Assembly: GCF_000230555.1 (NCBI RefSeq)
Contig: NC_016078.1
Span: 2,108,001 to 2,172,000, forward strand
Direction: 5' to 3'
Source of the DNA: Pelagibacterium halotolerans B2
Lineage (GTDB): Bacteria; Pseudomonadota; Alphaproteobacteria; Rhizobiales; Devosiaceae
Length of the DNA: 64,000 bases
Part shown: positions 54,843-63,857 of the stretch, in pieces
How the letters are laid out: each line of letters starts with the position of its first letter
Numbering within the stretch: the first letter of the stretch is position 1
Translations under genes and position numbers: made by a program
Notes under the pieces: generated by a model
Told to the model about the DNA's origin: nothing
What the model saw: the letters and a program-made list of their open reading frames with translations, nothing else
Databases searched by the model: none

Positions 54843-55553
54843 ATGCACCTGATCGTAGGGCTCGGCAATCCCGGCGCCGAATATGCCGCTCACCGGCACA
54901 ATATCGGCTTTCTGGCCGTCGACGAGATCGCCCGCCAGCACAGTTTCCCACCTTTTCGCCAGAAATTTTCCGCCCTTATCTCCGAAGGCGTGATCGATGG
55001 CGAAAAGATCATGCTGATCAAGCCCCAGACCTTCATGAACCGCTCGGGCGACTCGGTTGCGCAGGCCGCGAGTTTTTACAAGCTCACCCCCTCCGACATC
55101 TCGGTTGTCCATGACGAACTCGACCTCGCCCCCGGCAAGGTCCGCGTCAAGACCGGTGGCGGCAATGGCGGCCACAACGGACTGCGCTCCATCGAAAGCC
55201 ATCTGGGCAAGGATTTCGTCCGCATCCGCCTGGGCATCGGCCATCCCGGTCACAAGGACCGTGTGCATTCCCACGTGCTCTCCAACTTCCACAAGGCCGA
55301 TAACGAATGGCTCGAACCCCTGCTCGACGCGCTTGCCAAAAATGCCGCTTTGATTGCCAAGGGTGACGCGGCGGGGCTGATGAACAAGCTTGCGCTCGCC
55401 CTTCCTACCGCATCGAAGTCCGAAGCGGATAAGTCCGCGCCCAAGGCCCAAAGCCATGTCCGGCAGGCCCGCCAATCGGCTCCCCAGAGCAAACTCCCCG
55501 AATCCGGCCCCATGGCCGACATGCTCAAAAAGCTGTTCGGGAAGAAGAACTGA
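54843..55553 (+). CDS. pth: Peptidyl-tRNA hydrolase
   Basis: Releases tRNA from peptidyl-tRNA dropped by ribosomes. 236 residues: catalytic H20 in EYAAHRHNIGF, LIKPQTFMNRSG, VVHDELDLAPGKVRVKTGGGNGGHNGLRS (in parts) and IRLGIGHPGHK. The C-terminal 40 residues (after about 195) are a Lys/Ser/Gln-rich extension typical of Alphaproteobacteria. Third in the prs-rplY-pth-ychF order conserved in rhizobia, here split from ychF by 1.5 kb of repeats. Confidence 0.96.
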   Translation: MHLIVGLGNPGAEYAAHRHNIGFLAVDEIARQHSFPPFRQKFSALISEGVIDGEKIMLIKPQTFMNRSGDSVAQAASFYKLTPSDISVVHDELDLAPGKVRVKTGGGNGGHNGLRSIESHLGKDFVRIRLGIGHPGHKDRVHSHVLSNFHKADNEWLEPLLDALAKNAALIAKGDAAGLMNKLALALPTASKSEADKSAPKAQSHVRQARQSAPQSKLPESGPMADMLKKLFGKKN

Positions 55554-55716
55554 GGCCGCGACGGTTAGGGCTTCACTCCCGCTCAAGCCCCCGACACAGA
55601 TGTGTGCGGCAGAGTCAATTGGAGACCGGTCGACGGATCGCCGCCAGCGCCCCTCCTCGCTCCTCTGCCCCGCCGCTCCCCCGGCTTCCCGCTCCATCGC
55701 CGCCGCTCTTTCCTCT

Positions 55717-56010
55717 CCCTCGCTTCCCCGGCGAAAGCCGGGGTCCATGTGTCTCTCCTCTCGCACCGGAACATGGGCAAGGCTGCTGGGTCCCGGATCA
55801 AGTCCGGGACAGCGAAGGGTGTCGGGTCATGCTCTCGGCTCCATCACCAGACATTCACCCACCCCATCGTCATCCTCGGGCTTGACCCGGGGATCTGCTG
55901 CATCGGGCAGCCGGTGAAGGGGTTGAGGAGCCGTGAGACGCGAGGGGTCGCCACTTCTGCGCTGCACAACAGCAGCGTTGCGGATCCCCGGGTCAAGCCC
56001 GAGGATGACG
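55717..56010 (+). repeat. Mosaic tandem unit 1
   Basis: About 294 bp starting CCCTCGCTTCCCCGGCGAA and ending CCCGAGGATGACG. Contains the inverted pair CGTCATCCTCGGGCTTGACC / GGTCAAGCCCGAGGATGACG, a widespread Rhizobiales intergenic palindrome, and GCTGGGTCCCGGATCA. The adjacent unit at 56049 is a direct copy with differences. Confidence 0.85.
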
Positions 56011-56048
56011 ATGGAGAGGGGGAGGTGCCGGCGAGCAAGCCTCACCCT

Positions 56049-56341
56049 CCCTCGCTTCCCCGGCGAAGGCCGGGGCCCATGTGCCTCTCTTAACGCACCG
56101 GAGCATGGGCAAGGCTGCTGGGTCCCGGATCATGTCCAAGATAGCAATGGGGCTTGGGCCACCTTCTCGGCTCCATCACCCCACTCGCCCCACCCCCATC
56201 GTCATCCTCGGGCTTGACCCGGGGATCCGCTGCATCGGGACGCCGGTGAAGGGGTTGGGAAACAATGAAGCGCGACGGATCTCCACTTCTGCTGCGCGCG
56301 CGGACCCAGCGCAGATCCCCGGGTCAAGCCCGAGGATGACG
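56049..56341 (+). repeat. Mosaic tandem unit 2
   Basis: About 293 bp, direct copy of 55717-56010 (offset about 332). Same order: CTTCCCCGGCGAAGGCCGGG, CATGGGCAAGGCTGCTGGGT, CGTCATCCTCGGGCTTGACC, GGTCAAGCCCGAGGATGAC. The copies differ at many points, so the duplication is not recent. Confidence 0.85.
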
Positions 56342-56367
56342 CGGGTGAAGGTGGAAATGCCGTGCAA

Positions 56368-56828
56368 AAAACTTTATCCCCGCTCCCTTACCCCCGTGCC
56401 ATTGTTCCCGCACGGCCGCACCAGAGACGAGGATGCATACGAGCTTCCGGTGAGGGCGGGATTGGAGAAGGGGGAGCATGGGTCCGAGCCTTAGGACCGC
56501 ATCGGCCCTCGGGCACTTCGATCCCATCCGACAGGCCGATCCGGGTTCCTTGCGGGTCGCCGCAGGGAAGGCCCAAAGCGGACAGATGGCCGGGCGAGGA
56601 GTGGTATCCACGTCGTACTCCCGAAAGGGAGAGGGGCACCGACGGGAGGTTGGCAGGGAAAGTGGGCACCGGTTTCCCGGTTCGCCAACCGACCCACTAA
56701 AAAAAGCCAATATCCCGGACGACAAACCCCAGCCCGAGACGCCGCCATAAGCCAAAAATCCCGGATGCGTGGGGCGATGATCGCTTCATATAAAAACTAA
56801 ATCATGCGGAGCGTTCATCGCCCCATGC
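56368..56828 (+). repeat. Structured long repeat, copy 2 (putative ncRNA)
   Basis: About 461 bp, similar to 36078-36483 plus an inserted nested-hairpin element. Equivalent helices with other bases: GGTCC/GGACC (56481-56498), CTCCC-GAAA-GGGAG with a GNRA loop below a CGTCG/CGACG helix (about 56606-56645), and the 3' hairpin 56767-56828 with arms GCGTGGGGCGATGA/TCATCGCCCCATGC (one G-T pair allowed as GC[G.T] near the end), T.T mismatch, CGCTTC/GGAGCG, 20-nt loop. Likely a structured RNA on the plus strand; function unknown. Confidence 0.75.
56645..56693 (+). repeat. Nested-hairpin repeat inserted in the long repeat
   Basis: GGAG, outer arms GGTTGGC/GCCAACC, inner GGGAAA/TTTCCC around GTGGGCACC, then GAC. 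Aligned with 13494 it keeps GTGGGCACC and GGTTC but has fully replaced both outer arms in a compensated way. Copy 1 of the long repeat lacks it. Confidence 0.75.
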
Positions 56829-57045
56829 CGTCTACTTCGATCCGTCCTTCGGCCAATCGTGCCGGTGGGACGATTGGAGGTGAGAAGGCCATGAGAGCCA
56901 AGCTCGAATGGCAATCAGAAACCGAGGCGATATCGCCGTCGGAGGGTTTGGCATGTCCGGCTTCTCTTGACTTCTCCCCGCTCCTGCACGAGTTAAGGCC
57001 CAACGATTTTTCGAGCGCGTTTCGCGCCATTTCCGAGGTTCCATC

Positions 57046-58143
57046 ATGGGTTTCAAATGCGGCATCGTCGGTCTGCCCAATGTCGGCAAATCGACGCTTT
57101 TCAACGCCCTCACCCAGACTGCGGCGGCCCAGGCCGCCAATTTTCCATTCTGCACCATCGAGCCCAATGTCGGCGAGGTTTCGGTGCCCGATGAACGGCT
57201 CGACAAGCTGGCCGAGATCGGCAAATCGAAAGAAGTGATCCCCACGCGGCTCTCGTTCGTGGACATCGCCGGGCTGGTCAAGGGCGCATCCAAGGGCGAA
57301 GGGCTGGGCAATCAGTTTCTCGCCAATATCCGCGAATGCGACGCCATCGCTTATGTGCTGCGCTGCTTTGAAAACGACGATATCGTCCATGTTGCCGGCA
57401 AGGTCGACCCTATCGCCGATGCCGAAGTGGTCGAGACCGAACTGATGCTGGCCGACCTCGAAAGCCTCGAAAAGCGCATCGGGGGCCTGGAAAAGAAAAT
57501 CCGCGCCAACGACAAGGACGCCAAGCTGACCCTTGACCTGGTCAACCGCGCCAAGGCGCTGCTCGAAGAGGGCAAGCCCGCCCGCCACACCGAGCGCGCG
57601 CCCGACGAGGAAAAGGCGTTCAGGGAACTCCAGCTCCTCACCGCAAAGCCGGTACTCTATGTCTGCAATGTCGATGAATCCGCCGCCGCGACCGGCAATG
57701 AGCACACCAGGAAGGTCGAGGACTACGCCAAAGGCCACGAGGCCCGCACGGTGATCATCTGCGCCGAGATCGAGGCCGAGCTGGCCGGGCTCGACGCCGC
57801 CGACCGCTCCGATTACCTGTCCTCGCTCGGGCTGGAAGAGCCGGGCCTCAACAAGCTGATCCGCGAGGGCTACAAACTCTTGCACCTGCAGACCTATTTC
57901 ACTGTCGGCCCCAAGGAAGCCCGCGCATGGACCATTCCCGTCGGCACCAAGGCGCCGCAGGCCGCCGGCGTCATCCACACCGATTTCGAGCGCGGCTTCA
58001 TCCGCGCCCAGACCATCGCGTATGACGATTTCGTCGCGCTGGGCGGGGAAGTCGCCGCCAAGGAAGCGGGCAAGGCCCGTGACGAAGGCAAGGAATATGT
58101 CGTCAAGGATGGCGACGTGATGCTCTTCAAGTTCAACACTTGA
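57046..58143 (+). CDS. ychF: Redox-regulated ATPase YchF (Obg-like)
   Basis: P-loop protein of 365 residues of the OLA1/YchF group that prefers ATP and binds ribosomes. G1 GLPNVGKST near 8-16, switch region PTRLSFVDIAGLVKGASKGEGLG, NVDE in place of the GTP-specific NKxD motif, central coiled coil, and C-terminal TGS domain (LLHLQTYFTVGPKEARAW). Follows the repeat-rich gap after pth. Confidence 0.96.
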   Translation: MGFKCGIVGLPNVGKSTLFNALTQTAAAQAANFPFCTIEPNVGEVSVPDERLDKLAEIGKSKEVIPTRLSFVDIAGLVKGASKGEGLGNQFLANIRECDAIAYVLRCFENDDIVHVAGKVDPIADAEVVETELMLADLESLEKRIGGLEKKIRANDKDAKLTLDLVNRAKALLEEGKPARHTERAPDEEKAFRELQLLTAKPVLYVCNVDESAAATGNEHTRKVEDYAKGHEARTVIICAEIEAELAGLDAADRSDYLSSLGLEEPGLNKLIREGYKLLHLQTYFTVGPKEARAWTIPVGTKAPQAAGVIHTDFERGFIRAQTIAYDDFVALGGEVAAKEAGKARDEGKEYVVKDGDVMLFKFNT

Positions 58144-58170
58144 AAATGGGGTGCCCGCAGCGCCCGTTCC

Positions 58171-59406
58171 CTACCCATCCAATAATAGCCGGCGGCGCGC
58201 CGTAAGGTAGGCGCGCACCGCCGGATCTGCCGTAAGCCCCATGGCCACGCCATAGGCTTCAAGCGCGGTCTTCCGGTCACCCGCATCGGCAGCCAGGCGT
58301 GCCAGTCCTGCCCAATAGGGCTGATAGGATGCCATGCGCCGATCCTGCCCCAGTTGGACGATCTCGGCGAGCACCTCCGCCGCCCCTTCGGTCTGGCTGC
58401 GGGCCAGCGCCCTGTTGAGTTGGACGACGGGCGAGGGCAGCAAGGCAAACAGCAGGTCATAGAGCGAGCCGATCGCCGCCCAGTCGGTTTTTCCACTGCT
58501 GCGCCGGGCGCAATGGACCGACTGGATAGCGGCTTCGATCTGGTAGCGCCCACTCGGCCCGTCCTGATTGGCCGCATGCAGCAGAGCCTCGGCCGCATCG
58601 ATCGCACGATGGTCCCAACGCGATACATCCTGTTCGGCGAGCGGAACATATCGGCCCTCGGGGTCGCGCTGCGCATTCATTCGCGCGCTCAGATACAAAA
58701 GCAATGCCAAGAGCCCCCTCGCCTCGGGGTCGGACGGGACCCGAGCCACGACGCATTGCGCAAGCCAGATCGCCTCCTCCGCCCGCTTTCGGCTGTCGCG
58801 CCCGACCCAATCGCTGGTGAACGCCGCATAGATTGCATCGAGCAGCGCCGGCAGGCGGTCGGCAAGGCTGTCGGGCTCGGGCTCTTCGAATTTGAGGCCC
58901 AGCTCCCCGATCCGCGCCTTGGCTCTCACCAGGCGCTGCGCCATTGTCGCAGGGGACACCAGATAAGCCGCCCCGATCTCTCCGGCCGTGAGCCCCAACA
59001 GAACCTGAAGCATCAAGGGCGTGCGCATCGCCGGCTCGATCCCTGCATCGGTGCAGGCCAGCATCAGGGCCAGCCGCCGATCCGGAAAGGCCGTCCCCGC
59101 GCCTGTCGCGCCATTCTCGAGTTCGCTCGCAATCATTGCCAGATGTTCCTCTCCAGCCTCGGCGGTGACGCGGCGGCGCACCGCATCGACCTGCCTGCGA
59201 CGGGCCACCGCCACCAGCCAGGCTTCGGGATTGGCCGGAACACCCTGTTCCGGCCATTGCTGCAATGCCGCCGCCAGCGCTTCACCCAGCGCATCCTCGG
59301 CACCGGGAATGTCCCTGGTGCGCGCCGCAAGCAGGGCCAGCAGCCGTCCGTAGCTTTCGCGAGCCACGCGCTCTGCCGCCTGCAGTGCCGGGTTCGTCGG
59401 CCTCAA
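58171..59406 (-). CDS. ECF42-type RNA polymerase sigma factor (DUF6596)
   Basis: Sigma factor of 411 residues: sigma region 2 about 15-75 (VARESYGRLLALLAARTRDI, AEDALGEALAAAL, WLVAVARRRQVDAVRR), region 4 about 125-175 (LMLQVLLGLTAGEIGAAYLV), and a long C-terminal DUF6596/TPR-like extension about 180-411. This fits group ECF42, whose genes accompany YCII/DGPF proteins, as here. The start TTG overlaps the stop of that partner by four bases. Such pairs are linked to stress or secondary metabolism; no anti-sigma gene is seen, consistent with the group. Confidence 0.9.
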   Translation of the reverse strand: MRPTNPALQAAERVARESYGRLLALLAARTRDIPGAEDALGEALAAALQQWPEQGVPANPEAWLVAVARRRQVDAVRRRVTAEAGEEHLAMIASELENGATGAGTAFPDRRLALMLACTDAGIEPAMRTPLMLQVLLGLTAGEIGAAYLVSPATMAQRLVRAKARIGELGLKFEEPEPDSLADRLPALLDAIYAAFTSDWVGRDSRKRAEEAIWLAQCVVARVPSDPEARGLLALLLYLSARMNAQRDPEGRYVPLAEQDVSRWDHRAIDAAEALLHAANQDGPSGRYQIEAAIQSVHCARRSSGKTDWAAIGSLYDLLFALLPSPVVQLNRALARSQTEGAAEVLAEIVQLGQDRRMASYQPYWAGLARLAADAGDRKTALEAYGVAMGLTADPAVRAYLTARRRLLLDG

Positions 59407-59759
59407 TATTCGCTCCGGTCGCGGATGCGCCGAACCTCTATTGTTCCCCAGAACGCCGCCGGACACCGCGCCGCCCATTGGCGCGCTTCATCCTCATTGG
59501 CCGCTTCGATGATGAAATAGCCGCCGAACTGCTCGCGGGATTCCACAAACGGACCATCCTGGACCTGCGTCTCCCCATCGCGAACCGAAACCAGCGACCC
59601 TTTGGCGGCAAAATCGAGGGCTTCGGTGGCAATGAACGCCCCGGCTTTTTCAAGCGCCTGGGCATAGGCTCCCATCTGGTCCATGGCGGCCTTCATCTGC
59701 TCGGGCGGAATGGCCGCGCCGGCAACCTCGTCAGCGTGAAGTATGAGCATGTAACGCAT
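59403..59759 (-). CDS. YCII/DGPF-domain protein
   Basis: Protein of 118 residues of the YCII-related family: MRYMLILHADEVAGAAIPPE, the DGP-like motif VQDGPFVESREQFGGYFII, and EDEARQWAARCPA. The conserved His-Asp pair (H8, D-G-P-F) suggests a small enzyme but no activity is established. First of a two-gene unit with the ECF42 sigma factor, stop and start overlapping. Confidence 0.92.
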   Translation of the reverse strand: MRYMLILHADEVAGAAIPPEQMKAAMDQMGAYAQALEKAGAFIATEALDFAAKGSLVSVRDGETQVQDGPFVESREQFGGYFIIEAANEDEARQWAARCPAAFWGTIEVRRIRDRSEY

Positions 59760-59924
59760 AAAATTGGTCCTTTCGACTTTGAAGGCACATCATCGTGCAC
59801 CCAGATGTCGTCCGGCAAACCGCGCAATCGACATTGCATGGACAAAAAAATCCACTGCAACAGGGGCGGCTGGAACGATAGCAGTTTGCTGCCGTTGCAC
59901 CCAATCAACCCCGGAGGATCGGAC

Positions 59925-60368
59925 ATGAATGGCTACGCTCGCTTCTTTGCCATGATCGTCACCTCGACGCTGGTGATGTTCGGGCTGATGTACCTCAACA
60001 CCTACGCCCTCGATCACATCTTTTTCAGTGAAACCCGCGCCTATATGGCCCTGCTGATGGGCGCCACCATGGCGGTGGTAATGCTCAGCTTCATGCTGGG
60101 CATGTACAGGAACACCGCGCTCAATATCGGCATCTACTTCGTTGCCATCACGGTGTTTGCGGGCTCGCTCTACCTGGTGCGCTCACAGGCCACCGTCGAC
60201 GAGGTATCCTGGATGCGCGCGATGATCCCGCACCACTCCATCGCCATTCTCACCAGCGAAAACGCAAACCTTTCCGATCCCCGCGTTCTCGATCTCGCCA
60301 ACCGCATAATTGAAGCCCAGCGCAGCGAGATCGATGAGATGAAAGCTCTGATCGCGGAACTGGAGTGA
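59925..60368 (+). CDS. DUF305 membrane protein
   Basis: Protein of 147 residues with three to four TM segments (FFAMIVTSTLVMFGLMYLNT; LLMGATMAVVMLSFMLGMY; IGIYFVAITVFAGSLYLV) and a C-terminal DUF305 part with MIPHHSIAILTSENA and IEAQRSEIDEMKALIAEL. The HH pair may bind metal; DUF305 proteins are often next to copper or heavy-metal genes, but none is here. GGAGG lies eight bases before the ATG. The next gene follows closely. Confidence 0.88.
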   Translation: MNGYARFFAMIVTSTLVMFGLMYLNTYALDHIFFSETRAYMALLMGATMAVVMLSFMLGMYRNTALNIGIYFVAITVFAGSLYLVRSQATVDEVSWMRAMIPHHSIAILTSENANLSDPRVLDLANRIIEAQRSEIDEMKALIAELE

Positions 60369-60373
60369 ACGAA

Positions 60374-61021
60374 ATGACATCACCCCATAAAGCGGTAATC
60401 GATGCGCTGCTCGATAAATACGGGCGGACCTATTGCGACGAACTCGATATCCCCATAGCCGACAACACGGCCTCCCCGCTCTCTCGCTGGCTTTGCGCCT
60501 CGATCCTGTTCAGCGCCCGTATCGGCGCAGCCCAGGCGCTCGATGCTGCCGCCGCCCTCGCCGATGCGGGCTGGACGACGCCGGAAAAGCTGAAAGACGC
60601 GACATGGAAAGAACGTGTCGAGGTGCTCAACAAAAACGGCTACGCCCGCTATGATGAAAGCACATCGCGCATGCTGGGCGATACCGCCGAACACCTTATC
60701 GAAACCTATGATGGCGATCTGCGCACTTTGCGCGACAAGGCCGACGGGGACCAAGCGCGGATGCGAACGGCACTCAAGGTGTTCAAGGGACTTGGCGACG
60801 TCGGGGTCGATATCTTCTTTCGCGAGGTGCAGACCGTCTGGGGTGAACTCTATCCCTTCGCCGACAAAAAGAGCCTCGATGCCGCCAAAGAACTTGGATT
60901 GCCCCACACGGCACAGGGGCTGGCAAAACACGTGGACAGGCGGGACTATCCACGTCTCGTAACCTCCCTGGTCCGCACCAGCCTCGACAAATCCTTCGAC
61001 GAGATCAGGAAAACGCGCTGA
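60374..61021 (+). CDS. HhH-GPD-like (endonuclease III-superfamily) protein
   Basis: Protein of 215 residues related to the HhH-GPD DNA glycosylase superfamily: LSRWLCASILFSARIGAAQA corresponds to the N-terminal helices (compare LLSAQ in Nth), FKGLGDVGVDIFFREVQTVW to the HhH and following Asp region (G-x-G-D-V-G-V-D). No iron-sulfur Cys cluster is seen. Annotated relatives are called endonuclease but lack proof. ATG 60374 has GGAG eight bases upstream; GTG 60365 also in frame. Confidence 0.75.
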   Translation: MTSPHKAVIDALLDKYGRTYCDELDIPIADNTASPLSRWLCASILFSARIGAAQALDAAAALADAGWTTPEKLKDATWKERVEVLNKNGYARYDESTSRMLGDTAEHLIETYDGDLRTLRDKADGDQARMRTALKVFKGLGDVGVDIFFREVQTVWGELYPFADKKSLDAAKELGLPHTAQGLAKHVDRRDYPRLVTSLVRTSLDKSFDEIRKTR

Positions 61022-61091
61022 CCGCCCGACAAGTGTTTCCTGCCACGGCGAATCGATTATCGTGCTCTGCCCGGTGCGCCAGGAGAGGAAA

Positions 61092-62759
61092 ATGCGATTC
61101 GATCTGGCGCTTGTCTCTCCGCCGCTCAAATCCATTATGGGCAAATATCTGCGGTCGGCACGGGGCATTCTGGCCCTGGTGGTCCTGCTGACGGTCCTCG
61201 GCACGTTGACAACCATCGCCGCGCCCTTCGTCTTCTCCCGCCTGATCGACCGGCTTGATCCTGCCAATTTCGCCCAGCCGCTTGTCTGGGGATTCATGGG
61301 CTATGCGGCTTTGATGGGCGCCGCATTCATGATCCAGAGGATGTCGAGCTTTCTGACCTTCATGACGTCGGAGAGCCTGAACTTCGTCACCTCGACAGCA
61401 TTTTTCGAGCGCATCGCCGGAAAGGCGTCCGGATTTTTTCTCGATCACAACCCGGTCGAAATCGAAACCGCCCAGCATCGCGGGCTCGAAGCGCTCAATA
61501 TCGTGGTCCAATTCAGCCTCGCCGCCCTGTTGCCCGGCGGGCTGCAGGTGATCTTGAGCCTTGTGATGCTCGGCACCGTGCTCAGCCCCGATATCGCTTT
61601 GATCGTCGTGGCTTATGGCATCGCCTATATCGCATTGGTGGCGCGGGCGACCCGGAAAACCCGCTCCCATCTCGACGAGGCGATTGAACACTCACAGGCC
61701 AGTTCGCGTTTTATCGGCAATGCCATTTCCAGCATGGACACCCTGCGCCAGTTCAGTTCCGCGCGCTGGATGATCGGCCAGTTCACGACCCGCCAGCACT
61801 CGGCCCACCAGGCCTGGCGGCGCTATGCGATGACCCATGTGCGCTATGCCCTGCTGTTCGGGCTGGCGCTGGCGGTCCAGTTCGCGCTGACGCTGTGGCT
61901 GCTCGTGCCCCGGGTCGCCCAATCTAGCCTCTCGGTTGGCGATCTTGTGCTGTTCAATTCCCTGCTGCTGCAACTGAACATGCCTTTTCAGATGATGGGG
62001 CAGGCCATCCAGCAGATGGCGCAGTCCTATTCCAAGTTCCTGCCCTTCGCCCGCATGTGGCAGGCCCAGGCCCATGACGATTTCGAACGCGCCGGCGACT
62101 TCGCCCTCGCCGAGGGAATGGTGACCTTTGCCGATGTCGGCTATCTCTACCCCAACGGCCGCGGGGTTGAAGGCGCGAGCTTTGTCGCCCGCCGCGGCAC
62201 GATCACCTATATCACCGGCGATACGGGCTCGGGCAAATCGACACTGTTCAAGCTGCTGCTCAAATCCATGAACGCACAGTCGGGTACGATCACAGTCGAT
62301 GGCGTCCCGATCGACGCCGTCTCTCGGGCCGACTGGTTCGCCCATGTCGCCGCCGTGCCACAGGACGTGGCATTGCTCAACGACACGCTGGCCACCAACA
62401 TCGTGCTCGGTCGTCCCTACGATGAGACCCGCCTGCGCCGGGCGGCCGAGCGCGCCTCGGTTCTGGCCTTCATCGACGGCCTCGCTGAGGGGTTTGAAAC
62501 GGTGGTGGGCGAACGCGGGCTCAAGCTTTCGGGCGGCGAACGTCAGCGCATCGCCATCGCCCGCGCACTCTATGCCGATCCCGCCATCGTGCTTCTCGAT
62601 GAGGCGAGTTCCGCCCTCGACGCCGACACGGAAAAGGACATCATGGACCAGTTGCGGCGCATCTGCGATCAGGTGACCATCATCGCCATCACCCACCGGC
62701 TCAGCGTTATCGCGCCCGGCGACACGGTGGTCCGCATTGCGCCAGCCAATGGGCCCTGA
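61092..62759 (+). CDS. ABC transporter, fused permease and ATPase
   Basis: Half-transporter of 555 residues: TM region about 20-310 with six segments, Walker A GDTGSGKST near 377-385, signature LSGGERQRIAIARALYAD, Walker B VLLDEASSALD with catalytic Glu, H-loop AITHRLS. All catalytic residues are present, so it can work as homodimer; no partner gene adjoins. AGGAGAGGA precedes ATG 61092. Substrate unknown. Confidence 0.9.
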   Translation: MRFDLALVSPPLKSIMGKYLRSARGILALVVLLTVLGTLTTIAAPFVFSRLIDRLDPANFAQPLVWGFMGYAALMGAAFMIQRMSSFLTFMTSESLNFVTSTAFFERIAGKASGFFLDHNPVEIETAQHRGLEALNIVVQFSLAALLPGGLQVILSLVMLGTVLSPDIALIVVAYGIAYIALVARATRKTRSHLDEAIEHSQASSRFIGNAISSMDTLRQFSSARWMIGQFTTRQHSAHQAWRRYAMTHVRYALLFGLALAVQFALTLWLLVPRVAQSSLSVGDLVLFNSLLLQLNMPFQMMGQAIQQMAQSYSKFLPFARMWQAQAHDDFERAGDFALAEGMVTFADVGYLYPNGRGVEGASFVARRGTITYITGDTGSGKSTLFKLLLKSMNAQSGTITVDGVPIDAVSRADWFAHVAAVPQDVALLNDTLATNIVLGRPYDETRLRRAAERASVLAFIDGLAEGFETVVGERGLKLSGGERQRIAIARALYADPAIVLLDEASSALDADTEKDIMDQLRRICDQVTIIAITHRLSVIAPGDTVVRIAPANGP

Positions 62760-62820
62760 TGCCCCCTTGCCTCCCGTTCCTCCATGGGGCACAATCGATG
62801 TTGACGTTTAGGACAACCAA

Positions 62821-63309
62821 GTGACCAATCCGATAACCAAAGATCGGCGCCATTTCGAGGACCTGACGGTCGGCGAAACCATACCTTTGGGCCCGCTCAA
62901 GGTCTCTAAGGCCGACATCATCGAATTTGCCACCGAGTTCGATCCCTTCCCCTTTCACCTCGACGAAAAGGCGGCAAAGGAAAGCCTGCTCGGTGGATTG
63001 GCGGCGAGCGGCTGGCAGACCGGTGCGCTCTCGTTGCGCATGCTGGTCGATGCGTTCCTTTCCAAGATCGCCTCGATGGGTGGGCTGGGCTTTACCGACC
63101 TCAAATGGAAACGCCCCCTGATGAAGGACGATACGCTGTCCGGCACCGCGACGATCACCTCGCTGCGCCGGTCGGTAAGCCATGCCAATATGGGCATCGT
63201 CACCATCGGCTTTGACATGCGCAACCAGAAGAACCAGCAGGTGATGACCCTCAACCTCACCAATCTCGTCGAAGTGCGCGATCCTTCCGCTGCAGGGGGT
63301 GTTCAATGA
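62821..63309 (+). CDS. MaoC-family dehydratase, first of pair
   Basis: Hotdog-fold protein of 162 residues of the R-hydratase/MaoC type: FEDLTVGETIPLG, EFATEFDPFPFHLDEKAA with the catalytic Asp-His pattern (D-P-F-P-F-H), GGLAASGWQTG and LTNLVEVRD. Would hydrate or dehydrate (R)-3-hydroxyacyl-CoA. GTG start. Overlaps the following paralogue by four bases (ATGA). Confidence 0.92.
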   Translation: MTNPITKDRRHFEDLTVGETIPLGPLKVSKADIIEFATEFDPFPFHLDEKAAKESLLGGLAASGWQTGALSLRMLVDAFLSKIASMGGLGFTDLKWKRPLMKDDTLSGTATITSLRRSVSHANMGIVTIGFDMRNQKNQQVMTLNLTNLVEVRDPSAAGGVQ

Positions 63310-63857
63310 CCCGATGGTTCGAAGACGTTCAGATCGATCTCCCGTTCGACCTGGGCAGTCACACCTTCACCGCCGAAGAGATTATTCGCTTCGGAAAGCT
63401 GTACGACCCGCAATATTTTCACGTCGATGCCGATGCCGCAGCCCTGTCCCATTTCGGCGGGCTTGTCGCCTCGGGCTGGCACACGGTCAGCGTCGGGCAC
63501 CGCCTGATGGTCGACCGTTTGGAGGCCGAACAGGACGTGGTACGTGCCGAAGGCGGCGAACCCGGCGTCTCGGGGCCGTCACCCGGCGTCAATCGTATGG
63601 ATTTCAAGGCCCCCGTTCGTCCCGGAGATACCGTGCGCTATACGCTGACGGTCACAGGAAAGCGGCCGTCAAATTCCATCCCCGGCTGGGGCCTGCTGTT
63701 CAATCTGATCGAGGCGCATAACCAGGACGGCGAACTCGTCTATTCGATCGATCTTGTGGGGTTTTCCAAGCGGCGTGATTACACGATGCCATTGAAATTG
63801 CGGGCCATGATAACCCTGGCCAGGGTGCCCGGGCTCAAAAGCCTGGTGCGCAGATGA
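63306..63857 (+). CDS. MaoC-family dehydratase, second of pair
   Basis: Paralogue of the previous protein, 183 residues: FEDVQIDLPFDLGSHTFT, FGKLYDPQYFHVDADAA with the D-P-x-x-F-H catalytic motif, HFGGLVASGWHT. A C-terminal extension of about 30 residues (FSKRRDYTMPLKLRAMITLA) is not in the first. The two may form a heterodimeric hydratase, as for some MaoC pairs. Overlaps the DUF423 gene by four bases. Confidence 0.9.
   Translation: MTRWFEDVQIDLPFDLGSHTFTAEEIIRFGKLYDPQYFHVDADAAALSHFGGLVASGWHTVSVGHRLMVDRLEAEQDVVRAEGGEPGVSGPSPGVNRMDFKAPVRPGDTVRYTLTVTGKRPSNSIPGWGLLFNLIEAHNQDGELVYSIDLVGFSKRRDYTMPLKLRAMITLARVPGLKSLVRR

Larger units (their letters stand above)
55554..57045. other. Repeat-rich intergenic region between pth and ychF
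   Basis: About 1.5 kb without a credible gene. It consists of a GC-rich lead, two tandem mosaic units (55717-56010 and 56049-56341), the second copy of the structured long repeat (56368-56828) with an inserted nested-hairpin element (56645-56693), and about 215 bases before ychF that must hold its promoter. Several short frames exist but follow the repeats. Confidence 0.8.
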
